NCBI RefSeq assembly: GCF_001704275.1
Contig: NZ_CP011533.1
Location: 5,394,001-5,458,000, forward strand
DNA: 64,000 nt
Direction of reading: 5' to 3'
From: Streptomyces noursei ATCC 11455
Lineage (GTDB): Bacteria > Actinomycetota > Actinomycetes > Streptomycetales > Streptomycetaceae
In this document: piece after piece, positions 35,624 to 46,600 of the stretch
Position numbering within the stretch: the first letter of the stretch is position 1
How the letters are laid out: every line of letters begins with the position of its first letter
Translations under genes and position numbers: made by a program
The notes under the pieces: generated by a model
Told to the model about the DNA's origin: nothing
Seen by the model: only the letters and a program-made list of their open reading frames with translations
The model's database searches: none

Positions 35624-37141
35624 TCAGGAGGAGATCGTGTTGAGTGCTCGGGTGATGGAGTTGTTCAGCCAGGCGTATCCGAGGTAGATCAGCAGGGCTC
35701 CGCGGGTGCCGTATGCCGGGACTCGTTTGTGGGGGTAGCTCTGGTCGAAGCGGGAGTGGATGGACTCGCTGTCCTGGCGGAAGCCTTTCAGGCGGCGGCC
35801 GGCTGGGGTGTCGGGAGGTACCTGCCGGAGATGTTCGGTGCGGTTGAAGCGCTGCTTCTTCGTCTTCGGATCGATTTGGCGGTCTTCGTCGGTCTCGTCG
35901 CACCTGATGTGGAGGGTGTGTGTCTTGACGGGGCAGTTGAGGGTGATCCGGTGGTAGAAGCGGGTGCTGTTCTTTCCCTCGCGGTATTCGAGTTCCTCGA
36001 CAGGGAGGGGGGTGTAGTGCGTCTTTCCGTCGACGGTCATGCGGCGCTCGCACACTCTGGCTTCGGCGACGTAGAGGTCGTGGGTGCAGGGGCCGTCCTT
36101 GTGGCGTAGGAGCGACTGGGGCGTGAGTCCGTCGTGCTGCGGCGTGAAGACGAGGAGGCCTCGGGAGATCAGGGGGGCGCGGTGTTTTCCGCGCCGGGCG
36201 ACGTCGTAGGTGACGGCCTTCGCTCCGGTAGCACGGGCGGTGATGCGTTTGACCAACTCGACCAGGGCGATGCCTTCCGTCTCGCGGTCGGGGTCGTCTT
36301 CCGGTGACTTGTGGCGGACGGATTCCAGGGCGAGGATCACGCGGCTGTGGGGGGTGTCGGCCAGGCGCACGGCGGTGGAGAGGAACTTGTTGCCGTAGAC
36401 GAGGTTGCCGCCTCCCTCGATGGTGACGCCGGCGTCTTCGTCCACGCGGTGGCGGCGCACCTCGCCGGTCTTCTTGTCGACTGCCTCGTGTTCGGAGTGG
36501 CTGGAAGGGGGCTTTGCGACGGTGGCGTCGCCGTGGATCACCTGTTGGCGCTCGGGGCGGACGCGGCTGGTTCTCCTGCCGGTTTCGCTGAGCATGCCGT
36601 GGGCCAGGGCCTGCTCGATCCACAGGTTGCTGCTGATGTCACGGATCTTGTCGTGAGCGCGCTTGAGGTGGCGCCGGAAGTAGTGGTTCCAGTTGCTGCG
36701 GGTGGGGCCGGTCGGCTTCAGGGCGTCGGCGGTCTTGTCGCCCATGTGGGTGCGGATCGCCGAGCGGACGGGCTCCCACCAGTCCTCGTGCTGGAAGTGG
36801 CTGGCGGTGGAACGGGCGGAGCCGAAGACGGAGATCGAGCACAGGAAGATCAGGTAGACGGCGGGCGGGTAGTGGGGGCGTCGGCCGACGGGGCTGGGGC
36901 CTGGCAGGGTGGCGGCCGCGGTGTAGAGATCCGGGTTGTTGATCAGGTGGGCGAAGCGGACGGTGGGGATCAGGTGCGGGGCTTGCGGGCCCTTGGGGAG
37001 TGGTGGGTCGCCTGCCGCGCCGAAGGTGTCGTCGGGGATCGGTCCGTAGTCGTACGGTGGGGGCTTTTTGGCCTTGCGGGTGCGCTTCTTGCTGTCGGAG
37101 ACGTCGGTTGGGGTTGGAAGGGCGGCCTTGCGTGGGGTCAT
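35624..37141 (-). CDS. DDE-transposase-like protein (505 aa)
   Basis: Looks like an RNase H-fold transposase. Candidate acidic triad: D205 (VIHGDATVAKP), D313 (VTYDVARRGKH) and E459 (FRQDSESIHSRFD), the last within a basic C-terminal part ending VPAYGTRGALLIYLGYAWLNNS. The spacing and the motif around D313 resemble IS1182/IS4-like enzymes, but I cannot assign the family. The N-terminus is rich in K and P. The start ATG overlaps the stop of the upstream recombinase-like gene as ATGA, so the two are made together, which is unusual for a simple IS. Confidence 0.65.
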   Translation of the reverse strand: MTPRKAALPTPTDVSDSKKRTRKAKKPPPYDYGPIPDDTFGAAGDPPLPKGPQAPHLIPTVRFAHLINNPDLYTAAATLPGPSPVGRRPHYPPAVYLIFLCSISVFGSARSTASHFQHEDWWEPVRSAIRTHMGDKTADALKPTGPTRSNWNHYFRRHLKRAHDKIRDISSNLWIEQALAHGMLSETGRRTSRVRPERQQVIHGDATVAKPPSSHSEHEAVDKKTGEVRRHRVDEDAGVTIEGGGNLVYGNKFLSTAVRLADTPHSRVILALESVRHKSPEDDPDRETEGIALVELVKRITARATGAKAVTYDVARRGKHRAPLISRGLLVFTPQHDGLTPQSLLRHKDGPCTHDLYVAEARVCERRMTVDGKTHYTPLPVEELEYREGKNSTRFYHRITLNCPVKTHTLHIRCDETDEDRQIDPKTKKQRFNRTEHLRQVPPDTPAGRRLKGFRQDSESIHSRFDQSYPHKRVPAYGTRGALLIYLGYAWLNNSITRALNTISS

Positions 37142-38052
37142 CGAGGGACCTCGCCGGTGCTCCAGGCCAGCCCGGCGAGGGCGGCTGCGCTGTCGAGGGA
37201 GGAGAGGCCGAGTCGACGGGCGACCTCGGAGACCTGGCCTGTCGTCAGGAGCACCTGGCGGGCCACGTAGCGGGTGATGTCGCGTGGTTCCACCTTCCGG
37301 GCGGTGGTGGCAAGGCCGGAGCGGCGGGCGATCTCGTTGAAGCCGGCGCCGACGCTGGCCTGGGCGGTGTAGCGGGTGGAGGTGTCGCTGGTGACGAGGC
37401 GGTGCTGTCCGGGCCGGTGCTCGACCAGATAGCCGGAGCGCAGGCGAAGGACGTGGACGGCCCAGGGGCTGAGCTGACAGGTCCGGGGCCTGGTGTAGGT
37501 GCTGCCCTCTGTGGTCACGATGGTGTGGGCGAGGTCCAGGTCGCGGATGGCAGCCTGGGCGGTCTCGGCGCTGGTGAGTCCTGACAGGAGCAGGGCCAGC
37601 AGGGCGGCGTGCCGGGTCGCGGGCATGCCGCGCTCGGAGTGGAACTGGAGGGTCTCGATCTCTGCGTCGGTCAGTTCGGCGCCGGTGCTGCGGGGCGGAC
37701 GCGGGATGGGAGGGGAGTCGAGCAGGGGCGCGGCTTGGGTCATGCCGAGCGCACGGGCGTGCGCGAACAGGGAGGCGAGGGCGGACCGGCGCTGACGGCG
37801 GGTGCTGTCCTTCGGGACGAGGGCGATGTTGTCGAGGCGGTCGCGACCGGGAGCGCCGATGAAGCGGTCGGTCAGCTGTCCGGTGACGTCATCCATCCGG
37901 TGGACCCCGTGGGCGTCGGCGAAGAGGTCGAACCGCTCGCTGATCTGGATGTAGAGGTCAGCGGTCTCGATGGCCATATCGCCGTCGGCGGCCTGCTGAA
38001 GCCAGTGGCGGCTGACTTCCAGCAGGGCTTGGCGGATGGTTGTCCTAGCCAT
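37138..38052 (-). CDS. Tyrosine-recombinase-fold protein lacking catalytic residues (304 aa)
   Basis: Layout of an XerC/D-type integrase: an N-terminal SAM-like core-binding domain (residues 1-100, with LADRFIGAPGRDRLDNIAL-like text and ASLFAHARALGM), then a catalytic-type domain. The usual first arginine motif (GLRxxEL) reads GLTSAETAQAAIRDLDL, the HxxR box reads RDITRYVARQVLL (arginine kept, histidine lost), and LGH plus the tyrosine are LGLSSLDSAAALAG. So at least R, H and Y appear missing, and it is predicted to bind DNA without cutting it. It is translationally coupled to the DDE gene. It may be a target-selection or regulatory subunit. Confidence 0.65.
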   Translation of the reverse strand: MARTTIRQALLEVSRHWLQQAADGDMAIETADLYIQISERFDLFADAHGVHRMDDVTGQLTDRFIGAPGRDRLDNIALVPKDSTRRQRRSALASLFAHARALGMTQAAPLLDSPPIPRPPRSTGAELTDAEIETLQFHSERGMPATRHAALLALLLSGLTSAETAQAAIRDLDLAHTIVTTEGSTYTRPRTCQLSPWAVHVLRLRSGYLVEHRPGQHRLVTSDTSTRYTAQASVGAGFNEIARRSGLATTARKVEPRDITRYVARQVLLTTGQVSEVARRLGLSSLDSAAALAGLAWSTGEVPR

Positions 38053-38276
38053 GCCGGACCACCCCCTGAAGGGGGCCGCGGTGAGCGTGAACGCGGGCGT
38101 GCAGGGCGACCGTCGCGCTACGGTGGATGTTCCTCGCCTTGTGTGAGGGCATGCCGAAGCCCCCTTCCTGCGCAGCTTTGCCGCGCTGGTCGTCGGGTGG
38201 AGGTGAGGAGTCCGGCAGCGCCGTACCGGCCAAGGAATCAGGCGCTGCCGGACTGTTTTCGTGTCCCGGGGTCTCT

Positions 38277-39227
38277 CTAGGTGACGCGGTGGCCCCGGAG
38301 CTTGGCGGTGAGGGCCGTGACCGCCCTCAGATGACTGTGGAGTTCGAGGACCTCCGTCGGGGTCAGGCGGGTCAGGTCCGCCAGCAGGACGGGCGGCAGT
38401 AGCAGAGACAGCAGATCCTGTTCAGGGTCCGCTCCCGCGGGCGCCTGGCCGCCGGGCGCTTCGGCGCGAGGGTGCGGCACCTCGGCCTGCGGCTGTTCGG
38501 GATCGTCCCCCCGCTCAGGGCTGTCCCCTTGTACGAAGCCGCTGGGCCTACCACCTGCCGGGGCTGACGGCTCTTCGTCCATGCCCGGCTCCTCGTGCTC
38601 GCCGGCCGGTGGCGCTCCTTTGTGCGGAGCATCGGTGCTCTGGGGGCCTGTGGGCTGGGCGTCCGAGTTGCAGACGCCCTCGAACCAGTGCAGCTCGCCG
38701 GACTTCTCCACCGTGACCAGCCCGACCGCGACCATCAGGTCGAGCAGGATGTGCGCCTGCTTGATGCGCTCCTGGCCGGCCCGGGCGGCCACCATGAGCT
38801 TGGCCACCAGACCTTCGCGGGAGACAGGGCCGTAGCGGCAGCGCTCCTTGACGGTCCGCGCGAACCACTGGCCCTTCCACTTGGCCCGCAGCGCCTCAAG
38901 CCCCTCGGCCTCGCCCCGGGCGAAGGCCCGGGCGACATACCGGCCCTTGTCGCTGGGCAGATACGTAGCTCGCCTGTGCCCCTTGGTGAGCAGACCGCTG
39001 TTCATCGCGAACACCGGGACCAGCCCGCAGTTCTTGGTAGCGATCCCTGTCGCGGTTGCCAGCTCCGCCGCCCCCATCGGGTCGATGGCCGAGCAGGCCG
39101 CCACGATGACCAGCAGATGCTGGTCCGCACGCAGTTTGGGCGACGGCATCAGCCGCTCCTCGGGCCCCAGCCTGGCGCGGCCGGTGACCGGCGGCGTTCC
39201 TGTCTGTCGAGTCGACACTGTTGACAC
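38277..39227 (-). CDS. Hypothetical winged-helix-like protein (316 aa)
   Basis: Not recognised. The N-terminal half looks like tandem winged-helix domains: LRADQHLLVIVAACSAIDP, AAELATATGIATKNCGLVPV, HRRATYLPSDKGRYVARAF, and KQAHILLDLMVAVGLVTVEK. The C-terminal half is a disordered, proline- and acid-rich linker that ends in a helix (LLADLTRLTPTEVLELHSHL). GTG 39227 best fits the GGAG box; a start at MPSPKLRAD is possible. Genes of this type are seen with plasmid and element functions in Streptomyces, perhaps as replication or segregation regulators. Confidence 0.6.
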   Translation of the reverse strand: MSTVSTRQTGTPPVTGRARLGPEERLMPSPKLRADQHLLVIVAACSAIDPMGAAELATATGIATKNCGLVPVFAMNSGLLTKGHRRATYLPSDKGRYVARAFARGEAEGLEALRAKWKGQWFARTVKERCRYGPVSREGLVAKLMVAARAGQERIKQAHILLDLMVAVGLVTVEKSGELHWFEGVCNSDAQPTGPQSTDAPHKGAPPAGEHEEPGMDEEPSAPAGGRPSGFVQGDSPERGDDPEQPQAEVPHPRAEAPGGQAPAGADPEQDLLSLLLPPVLLADLTRLTPTEVLELHSHLRAVTALTAKLRGHRVT

Positions 39228-39349
39228 CACTCCTTTCAGGCAGACCGGGGCAGAGGCGTGACCAGACGCCAGACCGGGTTGCTACTCTGATAGCAACCCA
39301 TGGTTGGGCGGGGTGCGCAAGTCGGCATCCCGTCCGTCACACTGGTCGC

Positions 39350-39712
39350 ATGCCCGGAGGAACGAGACGTGGGAAGAAGCCGCGCGACTATGCCGTGTCC
39401 GGCGACTGGCCGTACGCGGTGATGGACGGCGTCCGGCAGGCGCAGGTGGGGCAGGCCGTCGCCCGGGCCCTGTCCGAGGTGATGGAGCGGCGCGGCTTCT
39501 CGGCCAATGCGCTGGCCGAGGCCTCCGGCGTCAACCGGCAGGTCATCTCCAACATCCTCGCGGGAACGGTATGGCCCGACATGTTTACGCTCGCGAGCCT
39601 TGAGGCGACGCTCGACGAGATGCTCTGGCCGCGTCACACCGAATGGCCGACAGGCGACGACGGTGCCCGCCACCAGCCCATTCCCTCGCATCGGCGCAGC
39701 GACGAAGGGTAG
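39350..39712 (+). CDS. XRE-type helix-turn-helix protein (120 aa)
   Basis: Small DNA-binding protein. After a basic N-terminus it has the Cro/C1-type helix-turn-helix: VMERRGFSANALAEASGVNRQVISNILAGTVWPD (in two stretches), and LASLEATLDEMLWP. The ATG at 39350 is inside a longer open frame and was chosen because it directly precedes the conserved part. It is divergent from the winged-helix gene, so it may control both. Confidence 0.75.
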   Translation: MPGGTRRGKKPRDYAVSGDWPYAVMDGVRQAQVGQAVARALSEVMERRGFSANALAEASGVNRQVISNILAGTVWPDMFTLASLEATLDEMLWPRHTEWPTGDDGARHQPIPSHRRSDEG

Positions 39713-39941
39713 TTGCCAGCCGGGTCGGCCAGGCCGGACGGCCCGGGAAAGCCTGATGATGTGTTTGCCGCATAGGGGGTCGACCTCCCGATCGGGGGAA
39801 AAGCAGGCCGCACGCCCCATCGTCCGGGAGTAGCCCGGTAGCGTTGGGGTGCGGCCCAGAGTCGTCAGACCGCCCCCGCGCGTGCTGCGTCGGCCTAGGA
39901 ACCTTGCTGGCGCGCGGGAGGCGGTCGCCTTGGGGGCTCTT

Positions 39942-40634
39942 TTAGGCGGCCTCCGTTGATGTGGCCGCGACGAAGTAGCAGCGTCGGCTGTCGGTTTGGT
40001 GCCTCTTCACCACGAGCTGCTTCTTGGCCAAACTGTCCAAGAGGGCCCGAGCGCGGTTGTGTGCCTTCACGTCGGCCTCGGCATCCCGGCCCTCCAGCCG
40101 TACCGCGAGCAGCCTCGGGGTCCACTCCTGATCGGGAAGACTGGCGATGATCTGCAGGGCCTCCATGCCGCGCGGGCCGAGCTTCGATGCGTCAAATTCC
40201 TTCGATGCACCGGTAGTTGCTGTGTGGTCTCCCCCTGCTGTCGGTCCGGCGGCCGCCGTCTGAGTGGCGTCCGCGGACTCATCCGCGTCACTCTCGGCGC
40301 CATCCTCCTCGTCGGGATCAGGCACGACCTTGAACTCGGTGTCTCCGTCGAGCTGTCCGCTGCGCAGGGCGGCTCCGGCCCGGGCCGCCGCGAGGAGTGT
40401 CTTCTGGACGTGCAGCGCCCGCTCGCGGGTAACCACCACCTGCTGGCGCTCGGAGCGCACCGCTGCCCTCTGGGATTCCAGCGCGGCGATTCCCGACGCC
40501 AGCCGGTCGAGCTCGGTGTCGTGCTCGGCCAGCTTGGCATCGCACTGGTGGATCAGGGCATCCATGTCCGCCACGACCCAGCTGGGGTTGGCGGAGGCAG
40601 TGGCACCGTCGGTGGGCTGCATGGCGATCACCAT
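39942..40634 (-). CDS. Hypothetical coiled-coil / winged-helix protein (230 aa)
   Basis: Not recognised. Residues 20-75 form a coiled coil (LAEHDTELDRLASGIAALES, then AAVRSERQQVVVTRERAL). An acidic low-complexity linker follows, then a C-terminal winged-helix domain: LGPRGMEALQIIASLPDQEW, ALLDSLAKKQLVVKRH, RRCYFVA. The start at 40634 (or 40622) is chosen because the upstream extension is arginine-rich shadow sequence. The domain order resembles element-encoded transcription factors. Confidence 0.6.
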   Translation of the reverse strand: MVIAMQPTDGATASANPSWVVADMDALIHQCDAKLAEHDTELDRLASGIAALESQRAAVRSERQQVVVTRERALHVQKTLLAAARAGAALRSGQLDGDTEFKVVPDPDEEDGAESDADESADATQTAAAGPTAGGDHTATTGASKEFDASKLGPRGMEALQIIASLPDQEWTPRLLAVRLEGRDAEADVKAHNRARALLDSLAKKQLVVKRHQTDSRRCYFVAATSTEAA

Positions 40635-41099
40635 AGGGCCCCTGCGGGCACAGGCGCGCACCCTCGCCCCAGATCCAGACCGATCTGCCAGAAGCGCAAG
40701 GTGCGTTGGAGGTGCAGGGCGCGCAGCCTTAAGGCCCTCGCACGCCGCTGGTGCACGGCGCCTCAACCTCATGTGACGGCCTTGAGAAGTTGCTACGACG
40801 CCTGTGCAGGGGAGCTGCGGAACCTGACCGCAGCTCAGTCATCGGGAGGCATTCAGGAGCGCTGTGACACCCCAGTTTTTCAAGCCAGGACAGGAGGCAT
40901 ACCCGGAGCCTCACCTCCCGGCCAGCAGCTCCTGCCGCGAGTCAGCTCCCACCGGAACTCCCATCCGGACAAGCGAGTGGCACCTGCGTTGCCTCTTATC
41001 GGGCAGCCTGCAGCACGGGCTGAGATGGGTCATCCGGGCCTCCCACTCAGCCCCGCCAACCTCCGGAAAATTCCTATCATCCATTAGAGCGGCAGGATG
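40635..41099. other. No gene seen
   Basis: About 465 bp between the hypothetical gene and the ISKra4 wreck. It contains no supported gene; some of it may be degraded transposon end. Confidence 0.4.
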
Positions 41100-42466
<1,367 letters not shown>

Positions 42467-42531
42467 CGGGCTCTTCCCTATCGTCGGTACGGGCTTGTCA
42501 CCAGTCACGACGCAGGGAAGAGCCAGCCTTG

Positions 42532-43090
42532 TCAGGACCGATCGGGTGCGCGAACGCCGTCGGCCAGCGTAAGCAGGCCCCGGGACGGCTCGGCCAGCCA
42601 CTCGCGGCGCACCATGCGCTTCAGCCGCATCCGCAGCGTCTCGACGTGCCGGTGGTCGACGGCCCCCTCCACCTGTTCGCAGATCTCCTTTGCCCGCAGC
42701 GGCGTATTCGTGTTGGTCAGCAGGGCCAGCACCGACCAGTCGCCCTCGGCGGGCATCTCACCGGTGGCAACGCGCACGCCCGGCGGCAGGGAGCCGGGCA
42801 GATCGTCCGGATCCGCATCACCTGCGGACACTCGCGCGAACTCCGGTTTGTCCGCATCGCGTTCGGCAAGCGCACGGGCGAGGGGCGCCTGGGTGACCAC
42901 CAGGCGGGACAGCTCCTTCCTCTGCAACAGCGATCTGCTCGTTCAGCGCAGCCAGCTCGGCCCGCAGCTCTTCGACCCGCTGCCGGGCCGCCCCCTCGTG
43001 CTGCTTCAGCAGCGCCAGCCGCTCCTGCCCCACACGCCCCTCCCGGCGATGCCGCCGACGCAACCGCGCCGAGCTCAACCCCCGCACCAC
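42532..43090 (-). pseudogene. Coiled-coil hypothetical protein with frameshift
   Basis: An N-terminal frame (43090 to about 42925) encodes RVGQERLALLKQHEGAARQR and VEELRAELAALNEQIAVAEE. The continuing KELSRLVVTQAPLARALAER and a C-terminal winged-helix region (ALLTNTNTPLRAKEICEQVE, VETLRMRLKRMVRREWL) are in another frame. A one-base indel near 42925 would rejoin them. A family of such Streptomyces proteins exists, function unknown. Confidence 0.65.
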
Positions 43091-43313
43091 CCGAGGACTT
43101 ACCGGTCTTCCAGACCGCGAAACTCCTCGCGATCACCGTCCCTCAAACCGAGCCGCACCCATAGCCGACAACGCCGTGACAGATCGAGCGCTGCACCGTC
43201 GGCCCTGGGCACCCCGTCAGCGCGCTCCCCGTATTGGCACGTTGCTCCGACCCGCCGTTGTGGGACACCGCGCTGCAGAGCTATGTCAAAGGCCCTGGAC
43301 ATAGGCTAATGGA

Positions 43314-43877
43314 ATGCAAGAGGGGAAGACCGGCATACCGGTCCAAGGCGAGATCGGCGTACCGGACGGGGCAGGGGTTTTCGAGGCAGGGGGTGCGGAG
43401 GGTTCGGAGGGGGCAGCCACCGAGTGGCGTGGCGTACCCAGGGAGCTGCTGCGGATGCGGCGGCTGATGCTCGTCCTGACGATGCCGCCTCTGGCGGTGC
43501 TCACGGCGGTGCTGCTGGGCTGGCTGGTGACCCCGGCACTCGCCGCGGCCGGAGCGCTGTGGCTGCTGCTGGCTGCCTGGTGCTGGCAGGTGCTGGAGCG
43601 CAACTGGCGCTCCTGGCGGTACGCGGAGCGCGCGGACGATCTGCTGATCAGCCGGGGGGTGCTGTGGCAGGAGCTGACCGTGGTGCCCTATGGGCGGATG
43701 CAGCTGGTGGAGGTCACCTCCGGGCCGCTGGAACGGCACTTCGGGCTGGCGACGGTACAGCTGCGCACCGCCGCCTCGGGCACCGATGCCCGTATCCCCG
43801 GGCTGGAGCCGGCCGAGGCGGCACGGCTGCGGGACCAGCTCACTGAGCTGGGCGAGGCCCGGTCGGCGGGCCTGTGA
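43314..43877 (+). CDS. Bacterial PH-domain membrane protein, YdbS type (187 aa)
   Basis: Two adjacent transmembrane helices (about residues 53-95, with LTAVLLGWLVTPALAAAGAL) followed by a bPH2 domain: RYAERADDLLISRGVLWQEL, VVPYGRMQLVEVTSGPLERHFGL (two stretches), IPGLEPAEAARLRDQL. It overlaps the following larger PH protein by 4 bp. The pair corresponds to B. subtilis YdbS-YdbT, whose role is connected with cell-envelope stress or antimicrobial resistance in a few studies. Probably chromosomal-type cargo. Confidence 0.85.
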   Translation: MQEGKTGIPVQGEIGVPDGAGVFEAGGAEGSEGAATEWRGVPRELLRMRRLMLVLTMPPLAVLTAVLLGWLVTPALAAAGALWLLLAAWCWQVLERNWRSWRYAERADDLLISRGVLWQELTVVPYGRMQLVEVTSGPLERHFGLATVQLRTAASGTDARIPGLEPAEAARLRDQLTELGEARSAGL

Positions 43878-45289
43878 GCGGGGGAGCGCAGGACGTGCGT
43901 ACGGATGCGGAGAGGACCGGCCGGGCCAGTACCGAGCCGGCCAGGACCGGCCCGGGGATGCCGGGCGCGGGGCAGACGGGTGCCAGGGAGCGGCGGCTGC
44001 ACCCCGTCACACCGCTGCGCCGGGCCTGGGCGCCGCTGACCGCCGTGGTCTTCCTGCTCAAACAGGACTGGATCCGCGAGTGGCTGACCGATCTGGACTG
44101 GGGTTGGTTGGCCGCCGGCGGCCTCCTGGCAGTGCTGGCCTCGGCCGCGTACGGAGCGCAGTCCTGGCGCTGTACGTACTACGCGCTCACCGCCACCGAA
44201 CTGCGCATCCGCAGCGGTCTGTTCTTCCGCCGCACCGCGCACATCCGGCTCGAACGCCTGCAGGCCGTGGAGATCGCCGAACCGCTGCTGGCCCGGCTGG
44301 TGGGGGTGGCCAAGCTCAAGCTGGACGTCATCGGCACGGAGGCCAAGGACGAGCTGGCCTACCTGGGCAAGCGGGAGGCGCGGGAGCTGCGGGCCGAACT
44401 CCTGGCACTGGCCGCCGGGTTCACCCCGCAGGACGCGCAGGCGGCAGGCGAAGCCCCGGCCCGCGAACTGGCGCGGGTGGCGCCCAAGACGCTGGCCACC
44501 GCGGTACTGCTGCACAACGCCGTGGGGTGGGCGCTGCTCACCTCGGCCATCGGCACGGTGGCCGCGTGGTGGGCACTGGACAGCGTGTGGGCGATCCTCG
44601 CCGCGGCGACCACAGGGTTGGGGCTGGTCTGGGCAGCCACCGGGGGCCGCTTCATGGGCGAGTACGACTGGACGGTGGCCAAGTCGCCGGACGGACTGCG
44701 GCTGGACCACGGGCTGCTGGACCGCAAGCACGAAACGGTGCCGCCGGGCCGCGTGCAGGCCGTACGGGTCCAGCGGCCGCTGCTGTGGCGGATGCTGCAC
44801 AGAGACTGGGTGCGAGTCGAGCTGGATGTGGCGGGCTCCGACAACAGCCTGCTGCTGCCGGTCGCCGACACCGCGACTGCGCAGCGGGTCATCGCGTGCA
44901 TCCTGCCACGTACGGACCTGGCTGAGGTACGCGCGGCACTGCGGCCCGCGCCACGGCGGGCACGCGGGCGGGCGCCGGTACGCGCGGGCTGCTACGCCTT
45001 CGCCGTGCACGGGGAGGTCTTCGCGGCCTCCAGCGGCCTGCTCACCCCGACGCTGTCGCTGGTGCCGCACGCCAAGGTGCAGAGCGTGCGCGGTCGACAA
45101 GGCCCGTGGAAGCGGGCGTTGGGGCTGAGGGACGTCATGGTCGACACCGGCGCCGACACCACCGTGGTGGCGGCGCTGCGCCCGGCGGACGAAGCCCTGG
45201 AGATCATCGCCGGACAGGCGGAGCGCTCACGCACGGGACGGCAAGAGGCGCGGCCGGACCGCTGGATGAGCGAAGTGCTGGCGAAGTAG
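43874..45289 (+). CDS. Bacterial PH-domain membrane protein, YdbT type (471 aa)
   Basis: Larger partner of the preceding gene. Two tandem bPH2-type domains are visible: first after LAAGGLLAVLASAAYGAQSW, with YYALTATELRIRSGLFFRR, IRLERLQAVEIAEPLLARLV; second with LRLDHGLLDRKHETVPPGRV and VQAVRVQRPLLWRML, and a third partial copy (SLVPHAKVQSVRGRQGPWKR). About four transmembrane helices separate them. GTG start overlaps the upstream stop. The two proteins probably form one membrane complex. Confidence 0.85.
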   Translation: MSGGAQDVRTDAERTGRASTEPARTGPGMPGAGQTGARERRLHPVTPLRRAWAPLTAVVFLLKQDWIREWLTDLDWGWLAAGGLLAVLASAAYGAQSWRCTYYALTATELRIRSGLFFRRTAHIRLERLQAVEIAEPLLARLVGVAKLKLDVIGTEAKDELAYLGKREARELRAELLALAAGFTPQDAQAAGEAPARELARVAPKTLATAVLLHNAVGWALLTSAIGTVAAWWALDSVWAILAAATTGLGLVWAATGGRFMGEYDWTVAKSPDGLRLDHGLLDRKHETVPPGRVQAVRVQRPLLWRMLHRDWVRVELDVAGSDNSLLLPVADTATAQRVIACILPRTDLAEVRAALRPAPRRARGRAPVRAGCYAFAVHGEVFAASSGLLTPTLSLVPHAKVQSVRGRQGPWKRALGLRDVMVDTGADTTVVAALRPADEALEIIAGQAERSRTGRQEARPDRWMSEVLAK

Positions 45290-45471
45290 GGCCACCAGGG
45301 CAGGACCTTCCCCAACGGCAAGGCCCGCTACTCGGCTTCGTGTAGCGGCACGCCGAGAAACCAACGGAGTCGCCGTTGACCTGCGGTTTCCTGCGCAGGG
45401 GGCCACCCGTTGGTGGGAGGTTCGGGCGATCGTCGGCGCGGGGCGGCCGGGCGGCGTAGCTGCTACCGGGC

Positions 45472-45814
45472 ATGGCGAAGCATGTCCGGTGGGTGCGGTG
45501 CGAGGTGCCGCTGTTCGTGAAGGTCGTCTACGACGACGCGTACGAGGACGACACGGTGGAGAAGGTCATCGTGGTCGACGAGCGGGAGGACATCCGGCTC
45601 GGCGAGGACCGGTCCGGCCACTACGAGGTCTTCGACGCCGAGTTCGGGAAGATGAGTCACCTCGCCGACAAGGTGGTCGCCATCGCAGAGCGGGAGTGGT
45701 GGCCCGAGGACGAGATCCTGGTCCACGGCGAGCAGTGGGAGTCCGGACTCGATCCACGGCGTGCTGACGGAGCTGCGCGACGAGCTGGTGAACGAGGAGC
45801 GCGAGCAGGGCTGA
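45472..45814 (+). pseudogene. Small hypothetical gene with a late frameshift
   Basis: The start encodes VRCEVPLFVKVVYDDAYEDD, an acidic protein ending with EDEILVHGEQWESGLD. The frame then changes: TELRDELVNEEREQG and a stop at 45812-45814 are found one base off. A one-base insertion near 45750 would join the two into about 113 residues. Not recognised further; similar genes sit next to XRE/TPR regulators, and a broken one follows here. Confidence 0.6.
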
Positions 45815-45992
45815 CTGGCCGCCGTCAGATCTGGCGGGGCCGCGGCGGCGGGTCGCCGCATTCGCGGGCCATGGGCTTCGGCGGCGGCGCGGGCGTCGGT
45901 GGCCCGATCCTCGGCGTTCGTGGCGAGGGAGCGGGACTTCTCATCGCCGGTGGCGTCGACGAGCGGGCGCAGCAGCGCGGCCGCCTGCCCAG

Positions 45993-46330
45993 CTAGTGCA
46001 GGAGGGCGTCGACGCCGGCGGTCAGGTAGTGCTCGGCGGCGTTCAGCAGACCGGCCCGGGGCGCGGTCCTCCGCCTCGGAGGCCGCCGCGGCGGCCATCG
46101 CCGCCTTGAGGTAGAGCATCCCGAGCACCGAGTACCCGTCGGGGGCGCTGTGCAGCAGATCCTTCTTGAGCCGCCGCGCGGCGGCGAGGACGAACTCTGC
46201 GGCGGCTGCCGCCTCGCGGTGGTTGGCCATCGCGTCGCCCAGGTGCCGGGCCGCGGACGCCATGATGACCGGGTTACGGTGCCCGGCGATCAACGCCACC
46301 TCGGTGTCGCCCCACTTGATCGCAGCGGCC
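45993..46330 (-). pseudogene. C-terminal remnant of XRE/TPR-type regulator
   Basis: The minus strand encodes MALIAGHRNPVIMASAARHL, then RRLKKDLLHSAPDGYSVLGM and AAMAAAAASEAEDR. After a frameshift it continues as AGLLNAAEHYLTAGVDALLH and stops at 45993-45995. This is the TPR-like tail of a Streptomyces regulator family; the helix-turn-helix half is missing. Confidence 0.65.
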
Positions 46331-46383
46331 TAGGCCAACTCCAGGCTCAAGGAGGGGATCTCGTACGCACCGAGCCGGTCGTC

Positions 46384-46600
46384 ACCGGTGTGAACAGTGC
46401 GCTGCCCGGGCTCTGTGATGTAGCGGTAGGCAGTCGTCATGCCGATGCCGAATCCGGCCGCGAGCTGTCGTATAGGTGGCCGTTGCGAAGGTGGGCGAGG
46501 GCGAGCAGGGCCTGCCGCCCCACGCTCAGGCGCCGCCATCGGGCACCGATAGCTCGGCGGTGTGCTCGCGCAGGCGAACGCCGAGGAAGCGAAGGGTAGA
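46384..46600 (-). pseudogene. N-terminal scrap of an IS5-family transposase
   Basis: The text GARWRRLSVGRQALLALAHL is followed after a frameshift by RQLAAGFGIGMTTAYRYITE, the helix-turn-helix start of Streptomyces IS5-type transposases. The catalytic domain is absent. Confidence 0.6.

Noticed and set aside
35624..37141. Simple insertion sequence
   Set aside because: No inverted repeats flank the gene closely, and it is translationally coupled to another gene, unlike a one-gene IS.
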